Assembly: GCA_029747585.1 (NCBI GenBank)
Contig: JAPEVF010001327.1
Location: 1 to 10,996 of the forward strand
Origin: Pleurotus djamor
Lineage: Eukaryota > Basidiomycota > Agaricomycetes > Agaricales > Pleurotaceae
DNA length: 10,996 nt
Direction: 5' to 3'
In this document: positions 1 to 9,013 of the stretch, in pieces
Position numbering within the stretch: position 1 is the first letter of the stretch
Layout: every line of letters starts with the position of its first letter
Notes under the pieces: generated by a model
Seen by the model: the letters and a program-made list of their open reading frames with translations, nothing else
Told to the model about the DNA's origin: nothing
Database searches by the model: none
Translations under genes and position numbers: made by a program

Positions 1-656
1 GAGAGCATTATGTACTGACACGATCCATATATTCACGACGCGAACAGTTCTGTGCATTGGGAGTAAGTCACGGAATCGCAACGGAAAAAACNGNACTTTG
101 TTCCATAACCGACGTTAATTTAGCCTCTTAGAGATGAAAGCGATGGTGTTCACAGCGGAAACAGCGAGGTGTGAGCGGTAAGCTCGAGCATATATGATAT
201 GCTGTTTATTGTAGATAGCCGAGGTCCACGGGAAAGTTGGTCAAACTGCGTGGTTCGAGGAATCCCAGAGGGTGTGAACTTTTGGACAATGAAGTCGTAC
301 CTGCGGTCCATGAATCACAACTTGATAGGAGCACCGTCAATCAATATGAGTGGGTAGCCGTGCAACGTTCAGGAATGAAGTGCCTACCGAATTGTCAGAG
401 GAAACTGTGTTGACCATGGTGAGAACATCCTGTCTAACGGACATAAAGATCGAAGCAGGCGGTCAGCAAGCGGTCAACGGTCGAACTTGGAATGGACAAT
501 GTTTGCGGGGAGAACCAGACGCAGGAACGCAAACCTGCGACAAAATGGAGAGGGCACCGCCATAGTGTAACCTTGTGGACCCATGGACCTAAGACCACAG
601 TATATAAGGCGCTGGGGTATAAAATACGGTTTCCTGGGTATCGTGTTACAGTTGAG
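1..656. other. Left flank without a recognised gene
   Basis: I find no reading frame here that resembles a known protein; the open frames are short and lack splice-connected continuations I can recognise. The part nearest 656 should hold the 3' UTR and polyadenylation region of HUS1, which ends at 657 on the minus strand. A perfect small hairpin lies at 187-203 (seven-base arms AGCATAT and ATATGCT around ATG). Two ambiguous bases sit at 112 and 114, just after a run of A. TATA-like strings occur on the plus strand at 601-608 and 618-626, but no plus-strand gene follows them. Confidence 0.6.
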
Positions 657-1826
657 TCATTCATCGCCATCAATGATTGCAGGTATGTAGAAGGTCAAGA
701 CGCCTCCAGCATCCGCGTAATCTCCCACATACACGTACATGATCAAACAGTGGTGCTGGCAGATACCTAATACGCGGATTGTCGGAATATTGAAAAGTGA
801 AAGCGGATCAAACATTGGAAGCTTACATGCTATTGTGGTGGTAGACACAACATGGCTATTAAGGAACTTCAAAAAAACTTTTCGTCGAGACTAAGACAGG
901 AAACATGATATCTGGGTTGGGTTTGACGGCTTCCACGTCTTGACTGCCCGCAGCATCCCGCGCTAGAATAACCATTGACATCATCATCTAAACAGCATTT
1001 TGAGGGCGGATTCACTTACCCATCTCGGGGATTGTACAATGAGTCCATTCAGTGTCCAGTTTTACCGACTCCGTCGTGATAGAGAGTTTAAACCCGCCAC
1101 CATTACTGGCGCAGACAGCCAGAACGTCCGACATGGGCTTCAGTCGCTCAACTATGGTTCGTAGCTTTTGTAGAGGGGGTAGCAGGATATGGACCTATAT
1201 TGCCAATGATGAGTGATCGAACCCAACAAAAGCGACGAGACTGACATCGGGTTCAGGACATAACGGTTCCTTGAGCAAGGCAACATCAACAGGCTTCATC
1301 ACCTCAATCTTCACATCATGAGAGACTCGCATCTGCTTCCCAAACCGACTAGTACCATTGATTTCGAAGCAAAGCACAGCTTGGTCATTCTTCTTCGCCA
1401 ATTTCAGAATGACCTCGCCTTCTTCCAAGGATACTGCGGATTCAGACGTAGCAGCCGATTTGAGCGCAGCCATCAGAGCTTCGACGGATAAAAGCATGGT
1501 TATTTCGTTGTCTGCATTCGACTGGATGCGATAGTCGGTGAACACTGAATCAACCTTTATCACCCTCGTCTGCGACGTCAGCTTCGCGAAGCATCAGCCG
1601 ATGAAGCCAGACTTACGACCAGACTTGTATTCCCCCTTCATTCGCATCATGGTTGCAGATAATGCGCATCTCTGTGGGCGCAAATTTGACGATACATTTC
1701 TTCTGCAGTTTCTCGACAGATTGGACGACTCCTTCGTGGTAGAATAAGCATGGAGAAGTAATATAGAAGCAGCGTCCACATACGATAGAAGGTCTGAGAG
1801 TTACTGATCAAAGTTTTGAACCGCAT
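657..1826 (-). CDS. hus1: HUS1-like checkpoint clamp subunit (9-1-1 complex)
   Basis: HUS1 forms the PCNA-like Rad9-Hus1-Rad1 ring that is loaded at damaged DNA and activates the checkpoint kinase in the nucleus. The exons I infer, in coding order, are 1784-1826, 1617-1731, 1246-1564, 1020-1194, 827-962 and 657-766, with introns of 51 to 60 nt. The product is about 298 residues once one surplus base is removed; the human protein is about 280. It starts MRFKTLISNSQTFYR, followed by VVQSVEKLQKKC. The middle has SHDVKIEVMK, then PEPD joined across an intron to VHILLPPLQKL. The C-terminus has KFLNSHVVSTTTIAC, then CLIMYVYVGDYADAGG and LTFYIPAIIDGDE. These match the order and spacing I know for HUS1. 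Exon 5 is broken by a run of seven A (+ strand, 871-877) where six would keep the frame. Intron 3 uses the donor GTCAGT and intron 2 a GAG acceptor. The gene is divergent from cyanase. Confidence 0.93.
871..877 (-). other. hus1: Frame-breaking homopolymer in HUS1 exon 5
   Basis: Seven A on the plus strand read as seven T in the coding direction. As written, the frame KSFFEVP soon ends in a stop. With six T it reads KSFLKFLNSH, which is the expected HUS1 C-terminal segment and restores the phase of the following intron. The sequence upstream and downstream is well conserved, so a single inserted base is the simplest reading. It may be a sequencing error or a true mutation. Confidence 0.85.
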
Positions 1827-2502
1827 AATCGCGTCCGCGTCGGTGGTGGTGGTTAGAGAGAAAGATCCCACAGAAATGCACGCGCTCACGTGCAGGCCCC
1901 TAATAACCTTCCATCCTTTTCCTCCCTCATCTCGTGGTTTCTTGGTGGTTTCTTCGTCGTGACCCCCTTCTTATGCCCTCCAACTTCACGAGGAAATTCT
2001 ATCCTCGCTTTCGCTCTGAAAACACACAAATTCTGAATATCTGCTGAGCAAATTTCTATTTGTGGTAGCCAAACTCCATGAAAAGACTACGAAGTTGATC
2101 AGGGCTGAGGATATCTACGCACATGTAAGTTGCTGCGGACAAGACAGAAGAACTCTTGCTCTTCAGGATCGAAAAGGACTCACCATGAAAATGTCTAGTT
2201 GTTCTGCCCGAGATGCCCTCGCGTAGCCTTGAAGAGACAATCAGGGTACTCGGACGAGTTCGCCACTCACAATTCGAGATGCATCCTCGCCCTTGCCCCA
2301 ACGGAGGAAGGTTTGCCCCTCTAGACTCTAAAGCCCAGGTACTCGTGCGTCATGGCGGAACAAATCGCTCAACCCAAGTAACCGATCCTTCTCGCGCGTC
2401 CCAAAGGCTATTTATGGTCTCCTCATCATAGGTACTTAGTACTTAAGACCAATGGGTTGACTCGGAGCTGCCACAAACAGACTCTGTTACATCATTTGGA
2501 TT
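1827..2502. promoter_or_regulatory. Divergent intergenic region between HUS1 and cyanase
   Basis: This 676-base gap must contain the promoters and 5' UTRs of both flanking genes. Directly upstream of the HUS1 start (minus strand, 1827-1840) are two adjacent GACGCG hexamers, resembling the ACGCG core of cell-cycle MBF sites; being so close to the ATG they may be only UTR. An inverted repeat, TGCACG-N6-CGTGCA at 1877-1894, contains a CACGTG E-box (1887-1892). The stretch around 1905-1985 is pyrimidine-rich with a repeated GTGGTTTCTT. Toward cyanase there is a TATA-like CTATTTATGG near 2408 and a repeated GTACTTA at 2431-2445. I see no convincing gene; the short open frames at 2056-2301 (-) and 2213-2431 (+) match nothing I know. 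Confidence 0.55.
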
Positions 2503-3302
2503 ATGTCGGGCGTAGTAAGTGTCAGTCATCCCGATCGACTTTCTTCTAATGCTGCACCTATGCCCGCCACAGCAACTGTCACCAACTGCTGCTCTTCCTC
2601 CAGTCATCAAACAACTGCTTGAAGGGAAAGCCCGGAAAGGTAAATATGACACCAACGTTTGCATGTCCATCGCTTACGCTCATGTGTTAGGACTGACCTT
2701 CGACCAAATAGCCAAAGAAATCGGCGGAAACGAGTTATGGGTCGCCGCAGCTTTCTACGGTCAAGTCAGTACCCTACGCTTAGTCTCTAAGCTAAGCTCA
2801 TTTCGTATTATATCCAGGCAAAATTCAGCCCTGAAGAGCTGAAGAAGGTTGCTGAGCTCGTCGGAGTGAGCAATTCTGATCTTGTGAGCGAAATTGGGGA
2901 GCATTGGTGGCCCACTCGTGGTCTCGGACCCATACCACCCACGGACCCAGTGATATACCGCCTTTATGAGGTAGGCGGCTCGTTTCATTCCATCGAGACT
3001 CGCTTTGAAACAGCGGACTCTAGGGTATCCTCGTCTACGGGCACGCCATCAAAGCCGTGATCCACGAAAAGGTGGGTATACTTACACTGGTGCGATGAGT
3101 CCTTACGCTCGATCCTCTTCAGTTTGGCGACGGGATAATGTCTTTGATTGACTGTAAAATTAGTATTGATAGGAAACCGGACCCGCATGGAGATCGCGTC
3201 GTCGTGAACTTCGAGTGAGTGTTTCAAAGCTTGAATTCACCGTTCAAAATACTCAGAGCTACTCTTTATAGTGGGAAGTTTGTACCGTATGCAACGTGGT
3301 GA
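2503..3302 (+). CDS. CYN1: Cyanase (cyanate hydratase, EC 4.2.1.104)
   Basis: Cyanase converts cyanate and bicarbonate to ammonia and CO2, detoxifying cyanate and supplying nitrogen; the enzyme family is cytosolic and decameric. The exons I infer are 2503-2514, 2573-2639, 2691-2764, 2818-2970, 3024-3071, 3123-3214 and 3272-3302, with introns of 51 to 58 nt, giving 158 residues, the usual family length. The N-terminal helical domain has GLTFDQIAKEIGGNE and VAAAFYGQAKFSPEELKKVA. The catalytic domain has DPVIYRLYE, VYGHAIKAVIHEKFGDGIMS and GKFVPYATW at the end. The catalytic residues known from the Escherichia coli enzyme (Arg, Glu, Ser) correspond to R99, E102 and S125 here. The start is a four-codon exon (MSGV) spliced by a GTAAGT donor to an exon beginning QLSP; this first exon is the least certain part. 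Intron 3 uses the donor GTCAGT. No frame errors were seen. Confidence 0.95.
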
Positions 3303-3557
3303 TCCCTTGAAGTTACCGTCTGTGGTAACTGCAGCCTAACTGGTGCTTGTAATAATATTCTTCCGTGTCCCTGTTGAGAAAGGAGACCCCCTAAACGTGG
3401 CCCGATTCCACCGTGTGTGCGGGAACTCTTGTTTTGGCAAGCATCAACGCTTGGAACAGGCGAGTAGGACAGATGAACATCATGTCCGTCCTTGACCGCA
3501 CAGTTTTGTCATCCCTAGTCTCCAGTTGCATGCAGTAGCTTCCAGTCCCTCTCCTCA

Positions 3558-4789
3558 ATGCCGTCTTCTAAATCATACTTCCTCATCGCAGCGTGCCTTC
3601 CCGCGTCTATCTTCTTTACATTCTACGCCCTTGGCATCCCAGCGTCATCCGTGGCTGACATAGCTGATACAGCGAACCTGGCTTCAATCATCAAGAACTT
3701 GAAGAACGTTGCGGGCTTTGGAGGCGCTGTGACCTCACCAGCTACTGCACCCCGTGCTAGGCTGAGGTTTATCCCGCGGCCTAGTGGAGAGCGCGGACAC
3801 GCAGATCATGGCTGGTTGAAGACCTTCCATACCTTTTCGTTTGCGGAGTGAGTGGTCACTTGGCCTGAGGGCTGGCAGACTGAATAACTTGTGTCGCAGC
3901 TATTACGATCCTGCGCACAGTGACTTTGGGTCACTCCGTGTTATCAATGAAGACCGAGTTGCTCCAAAGAAAGGCTTTGGTACGCACTCTCATAAAGAAT
4001 TCGAGATATTCTCGTATGTCGTATCGGGGGAACTCGAGCAGTATGTCCTAATCCGGTCTCGAGCCATGACGACGATGACCCACACCCTCTTCTCACCTCA
4101 GCAAGGATTCGATGGGTAACACCGAGATCCTGAAACGTGGGGACATCCAGCTCACCTCCGCTGGAACCGGAATAAGCCACAGTGAAGGGGCGCACGGTGC
4201 CTCCGAAGCCCATTTCCTCCAGATCTGGAGTTTTCCTCAGACNAAAAAGGCTCCAGCCGAAATACTTCACTAGGTAATGTTTTCGTGGAAGTTCCTATCC
4301 TATGCCTGGCTCTGAGCACCGTTACTATCCCCTAGACATTTTACTGACTCTGAGAAGAAGGATACTTTGCTCCCGGTGGTTGCACCCGTGAACTCGACTG
4401 GCGTTCTGGATTCTCGGGAGGGGAAAGGTCCAACACCCGTTCAATCCCCGCTAACCCTCTTCTCAACCCTCCTCTCTCCTTCGAAATCCCTCAGGCACAC
4501 CTTCTTAAATCCGTCCTCGCATTCTACGCACCGACGACGCAGGGGCTATGTCCACGTTGTTCAGACTTCTGGATACCAACCAGGGGATGGTAATCTGTCC
4601 TCAGGCGGTGCGGTAGTCAAGCTCACGGATCCCCTCGCTCCAGACAGCTCAGACCCGGAATCCACTGGCTCAGTGACATTGAGAGAAGGGGATGGGGTGT
4701 ATATCCTTGGAGAAAGTGGGAGCGAGTTGGTTATCGAGAATGTAGGAGCAAAGGTTGGGGAAGTTCTGCTCTTTGACTTGGAGGGTTAA
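3558..4789 (+). CDS. Pirin-family bicupin protein with N-terminal hydrophobic segment
   Basis: Pirins are iron-binding bicupins; members act as transcription cofactors or quercetin dioxygenases. The exons I infer are 3558-3847, 3900-4040, 4102-4273 and 4336-4789 (introns of 52 to 62 nt), giving 351 residues if the N at 4243 is dropped. The pirin core runs from about residue 78: [63 protein letters not shown], then [12 protein letters not shown] and [10 protein letters not shown]. The expected metal ligands are visible as H126, H128, H170 and E172. The C-terminal cupin has [27 protein letters not shown] and [12 protein letters not shown], ending EVLLFDLEG. Before the core lie about 75 extra residues beginning with a hydrophobic stretch, about residues 7-27 ([20 protein letters not shown]), that could be a membrane anchor. 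No other Met occurs in exon 1, which supports this start. It converges on the ferric reductase. Confidence 0.92.
4243..4243 (+). other. Ambiguous base that breaks the pirin frame
   Basis: The N sits in ACNAAAAAGG inside pirin exon 3. Counting it as a base, the frame reads into a stop just before the intron. Omitting it gives [15 protein letters not shown], with the arginine codon split over a GTAATG donor and continuing HFTDSEKK. This is the expected pirin sequence and phase, so the N is best read as a surplus base. Confidence 0.88.
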
Positions 4790-5037
4790 ATGTGTTTTGC
4801 GCTTCGTTGGCAGCGTTGGTAGGAATGTCTTGTTCTCTACTTGGAGTAGAACAGGTAGATATGGATGTGGGTTCGCATCTTCTGATTCTTCAATTTAACT
4901 GTCTACTCGGGCAAATTGCAGTGTGGACACTCTATGTCTGTTACGGTTCGTCTTGAATCAATCCCCTGTCCTTTAGCGATTACAATGTTGCTGGTAAGTT
5001 GATAGATACAACATAATATGTTACAATGGGCCAGGGG
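4790..5037. other. Convergent gap between pirin and ferric reductase
   Basis: These 248 bases lie between two stop codons that face each other and should hold both 3' UTRs. I see no gene and no clear terminator structure; short AT-rich stretches such as CAATTTAACT near 4890 are compatible with fungal polyadenylation but not diagnostic. Confidence 0.6.
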
Positions 5038-7192
5038 TTACATAGCAAATAACTCCGTATGCACCGCGATCCCTCCCATCTTCATCCCCTCCGCATACCC
5101 CATCTTAGCAACAGCATTCGAGGCATCTCTGACCAAGCTCTCAGGCCCACTCGCGCAGACAGCGACANCCCCCTCCGAAACCAACCCAGCCCAATTTCGA
5201 CACTGATTGGCGCCCCAATTCGGTGTCCACCGTGTCAATCGGCGCTGTGTCTGCACGATCGGATGGTGGTGGGGGAGGGGTAACGAGTCCCTTGAGAAGA
5301 GCATGGACTGACGGTCGTTCGAGGATGACATCACAGTTGGGGATGTCCGGAACGGCTTCAGGATCGCATAGGCATGTCACGAAGATAGTGATGTGGAGGT
5401 CGAGCGATGAAGCCGATTCCCCAGCTTTCTTCGCGATAGCCATCAGCTCCGATGAGAACCAATTGATCGCGCCTGAGAAAAGAACATGAGCAGAAGAACA
5501 GGAGGCGAGGTGATCGCACTTACCAAAAGACTTGATACACCACGCGAATTCAATCCTTCTTGTCTTCTCGCCCGCCGGTCGGTTGAGCGTGACGCATCTC
5601 CCGACGATGTCATCTAGCATTCCCAAGGTGAATGTGATACCACTCCCTCCAGCGACGAGCAGAGCGCTCTCATACTCTCCCAGATCGACACTGGAACCAC
5701 CATAAGGACCGTCAATCATAATGTGGACCGGAACATCCACCGATTCGGAACGGCGTGTCTTCTTCTCCTTTACTTGGTGAGAAGTGAGGCGCTCAACCTC
5801 CGAAGAAGCATACGCATTGAGAGCCTTCGTCCAGTCCCCGCAGACCCTAGCTCCCAGAAGGATGCCATTCGCGTCGGTACATGAGATCAACGATGGTGCA
5901 GACGCGATAGTCAACGGATGACTTTCAAATATACGCCCAGAGAAGAAGACGCGTAGCCGAACATGTTGACCGGCGACCCAGCCAGCATCGCAATTGGGTA
6001 TTCTGACCTGTGAACAAAGTTTAGTACCATGAGAACGTGTAAAAGAAAGGAAATACCAGTGTCATTTGATCGCCGACAGGTACCAGAATAGCATCTTTGA
6101 TCCTATACCTGAAGAACCGCAGAAGCATGTCGAATCCATAGAACGCCAACGGTGGAAAAATCCACGGCGTCGCGTATGGTGTATGATAGCAGATCGTGAT
6201 AAAGAAGGAAACGAAGCCGAGAACACTGATATATCCAGTTAACAAGAAGTCCACGGGTCTGATGAGGGACTCACTGAACAACGAAGAACGATTGATAAAA
6301 CATGCGTCTGACGGGACGTAGCGAGGACAGTACGAGGATGCACAGAATCCCAAATGCAGCGATACCACTTGTTTCCTTCTGCTCTCCTAGGATTTCGATA
6401 TCCCAGATGAGGTGGTTGTTAATCCACATAGAGCCGTGGATAATGACGCAGATGAACATGGTGCGCGAGGACCAACGGTGAATAAAGTTGAGTTTCTCAT
6501 AGCCTGCCCCTGGTCCGAGAAGGAGAGATAATATAGAGTTCTTGGTGGCAAAGAGGAAGATGATGGGAATTTGGGCAAACGCGATGAATCCTGGTGGTAA
6601 AGTTCGTCAGAAATTTGGATTCTAGTGGACTTCAGTGTCCTTACCTGCTCTGTTCGCATTTTCCAGCAAGATGGCATCGGTCAGCATGCAGACAAGTACG
6701 ATCGTGACATATGCAGCAATCACAAAGACTAGAAAGTTACAAGCATTAGCAGGCGGTCGCTTGCAAGGGGGAACACATACTTTGAGCGACGTTGAGTTCT
6801 ATTCCAGGAGCCGACCATAGTGCCACAGACACCAAAGAATCCACAAACGCAGTTACTTTCCCTCGAGGTCGTCGTTGCCTTTCTACCCTCACTTCAGAGT
6901 CCTTCCACAACTGGTATTTACCGCCATTGACCTCCCTTACTCCAAATGCCCATCCAAGAGCATCAAGCTGGCCACTACGAAGAGCCTTGAAGACTCGAGG
7001 CAAGGCAAAGATGATTGCAGCACCGAGACACGATGCCCAGATTACGGAGAATTTGCGTTGCCAACTCGGGTCAATTACGTAGGAACTGATGGAGAGTTTG
7101 TTCAGACTGATATGATATGATTGGGGTTTTAAACTCAACTTGTATACTTGGAACTCATCAGGTATTGTTGGAGGAGTTCCCGTGTCGGCCAT
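5038..7192 (-). CDS. Ferric/cupric reductase, FRE type (flavocytochrome b family)
   Basis: Such reductases pass electrons from cytosolic NADPH through FAD and two haems across the membrane to reduce Fe(III) or Cu(II) for uptake. The exons I infer, in coding order, are 6781-7192, 6645-6728, 6275-6590, 6057-6225, 5524-6007 and 5038-5472, with introns of 49 to 54 nt. This gives 632 residues if the N at 5168 is dropped. About seven membrane segments are visible, one near residues 48-66 and the rest between about 138 and 310. The four haem histidines fit H203 and H217 (HRWSSRTMFICVIIH) and H271 and H285 (HVLGFVSFFITICYH), each pair spaced by 13 residues. The FAD motif is HPLTIASAP from 357. NADPH motifs are DGPYGG (426), AGGSGIT (446) and CASGP (about 594). 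It ends HTELFAM, like the family's acidic-aromatic tail. The start is the first ATG in frame. A 15-codon upstream frame (7158-7205) overlaps it. Plasma-membrane location is inferred from the family. Confidence 0.95.
5168..5168 (-). other. Ambiguous base that breaks the ferric reductase frame
   Basis: The N lies next to five C on the plus strand, inside the last exon. Read as a base it leads from WVGFGG into a short tail ending in a stop. Omitted, it gives WVGFGGGVAVCASGPESL and then the expected reductase C-terminus to the TAA at 5038. It is therefore best treated as a surplus base, not as a gene truncation. Confidence 0.88.
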
Positions 7193-7205
7193 GGACGATG
7201 TGCAT
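7158..7205 (-). promoter_or_regulatory. Overlapping upstream ORF of the ferric reductase
   Basis: An ATG 13 bases before the reductase start opens a different frame of 15 codons and ends in TGA inside the coding region. Ribosomes starting here would miss the main start, so it could lower translation. Whether it is in the mRNA is unknown. Confidence 0.35.
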
Positions 7206-7232
7206 GAGGTGCTTCCTTGGCAACTGTGCAAT

Positions 7233-7335
7233 TTATCTCTCGAGCGCTCGTTAGGCGCTCGGTTATTTCGAATCCCAAGTACCTTTCCTGCTTTGCGTGA
7301 ATGAAGTGGGCGACAGCTTTCTTGATTGTTTATCT
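7233..7335 (-). promoter_or_regulatory. Paired GATA-type sites upstream of the ferric reductase
   Basis: On the coding strand of the reductase, AGATAA occurs at 7233-7238 and 7330-7335, about 41 and 138 bases before the start codon. A further TGATAA is on the plus strand at 7563-7568. Fungal iron repressors of the Urbs1/SRE GATA-factor class bind (A/T)GATAA, so iron-dependent control is plausible. A 10-base palindrome CGAGCGCTCG at 7241-7250 adjoins the nearer site. Six-base motifs also occur by chance. Confidence 0.4.
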
Positions 7336-8187
7336 TTCAGCAAGTACCTAAAACAGCAGGCTATAAGGGATCTAGAATAGAAAGGCTAGGCACAAAAAGC
7401 AGTCTTGTATATGAGAAACCAAATGCGCGGTATGAAAGGTGGCTAATGCATCAGAAATATCGAATCAATAGATACCAGACAAGCGCGAGGGGTTGGATCT
7501 CGAGTCTAGTGAGTCTGTAACGCGTCGTTGTGGTGTAAATTAGTGACGGTGGACGCGTTTGGTGATAAGTATACTCGAGATTCGCAAATCAAGTCGTCGG
7601 AGTGGGTTTGCTGGCATTCCACACAGGCAGATGGAAAAGGCTTAAACTTGAGCTTGAGGCCTGAGGTCCTGCGTGAGAAGAGGCTTGGTTGCCAGTCGAT
7701 TTGCCATTGTCCCAAACTCAAGCTTCTAACTGAAAGAAGGGTGATTTCGGCGGAGACCTGTTGCTTGTCCATGATGCGGAATGCTTCTCTCTGGAGACCT
7801 CATCATTGCAGGGCTATCACGCAAAACGAACTCGTCTCAACCCTCTACCAAGGTCAAACGAAATGAATGCGAGTGGTCGAACCAACGGCGCCGAGAGTGG
7901 GCTGTCTGGACCGTTCGACCAAGGGTTTTGTGTCATTGTGGTGTAGAGGGGATGAGATTGAGTAGCGGAGGAAGCAGTCCGGGACTTAGAGGTATAACAG
8001 GATGCGATCAGGAAGGAAGACTTCCGAAGTACTGCAAGAAACCGGACATCAGGTCTTCAAGGTGATCCCAGTCTAGATATCAGCCTTGAGGTCGGGTCGT
8101 TACTGTGGTACGATCGTCGGATTTCTCGCGACTTAGTGAAGTCAGCTTCAGCCGAGAGCTGGAGACACTAGTCAGCGAGAGATTTTC

Positions 8188-8202
8188 GCGCAACCATTGC
8201 GC
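8188..8202. repeat. Small perfect hairpin
   Basis: GCGCAA-CCA-TTGCGC forms a six-base stem with a three-base loop inside the gene-poor stretch. No associated gene or terminator context is visible, so a function cannot be assigned. Confidence 0.4.
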
Positions 8203-9013
8203 AATCATTGATGTTATCTTGCACATGAGTCGATCACGGTGATGCAGAATTTCAGCTTTGGGTATGTTGAGTGAACATCACAGTGTCGTCGGACTGGCAG
8301 ACCGAAGGCTGCCACATAGAGTACAAGACCTGGAAGTACTAGAATTAGAACGTGGCCCTGGTGCCTGACAAACTCCCTCCTCACAGGCCTCACCTTTGAA
8401 TATAACAAGTCCATCATAACAGTCACGCGTCCATGTTCCGCGTCCATCTATCTGCCACGATGCACATCTGCCGAGGTCACCAAGCATCATGGATCAAGGG
8501 CGAAGAAGACGCTATGACCAAGTAGGAAGGCACCACCATGAGCAAACGAATGTTCGCCGACGAATAGAAGTGCTTGTTCCGAAGCTACCGGCGCGAAACG
8601 AGGCAGCTCGGAGAATATGATACTCTCCGGAACGGACCCCCTCCGAAGCACGGAACTTCAGTACTTCACTAGTTCGGTGAAGAGGTCATCGAAGGTTGCG
8701 CTGAGGACAGCACTGGATCATCAAAAGGTCTACGATGAAAGTTGGTCGTGTGAGGTTCATTCTTTTTTTAATGAGTGGATGGATTCCAAGAAAACTCAGG
8801 CTCACAGTTCCGCTTGTAGGCTGGTCAGACCCACTTTGAGCTTGACATGCCGCCTCGAGTAGGACTTGAGGCAAAATCAAAGAGGGATATGTAGAACCCA
8901 GGCAGTGGATGCGGAGGACTGGCGTGAAAAAATCGCCTACGCCGATGGAAGTTTGGAAATCAACAATTCCCTTTTATGCCGGCTTGCTTGCTTCTTCTTT
9001 CCAGACCAAGACC

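Larger units (their letters stand above)
7193..8944. other. Long stretch without a recognised gene
   Basis: Apart from the 5' region of the reductase (to about 7570) I recognise nothing coding here. Short frames occur on both strands, for example 7506-7772 (-), 7528-7866 (+), 8214-8447 (-) and 8617-8862 (+). None carries a familiar motif, and none joins to neighbours through good splice sites in a way I can defend. A short perfect hairpin lies at 8188-8202. No terminal repeats or transposase fragments were seen. A lineage-specific gene with several introns could be hidden here. Confidence 0.5.

Noticed and set aside
240..275. GGTTCGAGGAATCCC, resembling a tRNA T-arm
   Set aside because: The loop spacing is wrong and no matching acceptor or anticodon arms were found.
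601..626. Two TATA-like strings on the plus strand
   Set aside because: No plus-strand gene follows; they lie in the expected 3' region of HUS1 and may be AT-rich 3'-end signals of that gene.
2352..2380. ATG GCG GAA CAA ... before a GTAACC, as an alternative first exon of cyanase
   Set aside because: It would require a second long intron to reach the cyanase frame; the exon at 2503 with a GTAAGT donor and a 58-base intron is simpler.
2056..2431. Short frames on both strands in the HUS1-cyanase gap
   Set aside because: The minus-strand frame lacks an ATG at its start, neither frame resembles a known protein, and the region is better explained as a divergent promoter.
7241..7260. GAGCGC / GCGCTC repeats as a possible terminator hairpin
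   Set aside because: Rho-independent terminators are not used by fungal nuclear genes, and the site lies in the 5' region of the reductase.
7506..7772. 88-codon minus-strand frame starting MDKQQVSAEI
   Set aside because: No recognisable motif, and a comparable frame lies opposite it on the plus strand; not enough to call a gene.
8214..8447. 77-codon minus-strand frame with a hydrophobic stretch (HVLILVLPGLVLYVAAFG)
   Set aside because: No family resemblance, poor start context and no supporting splice structure; open frames of this length are expected by chance.
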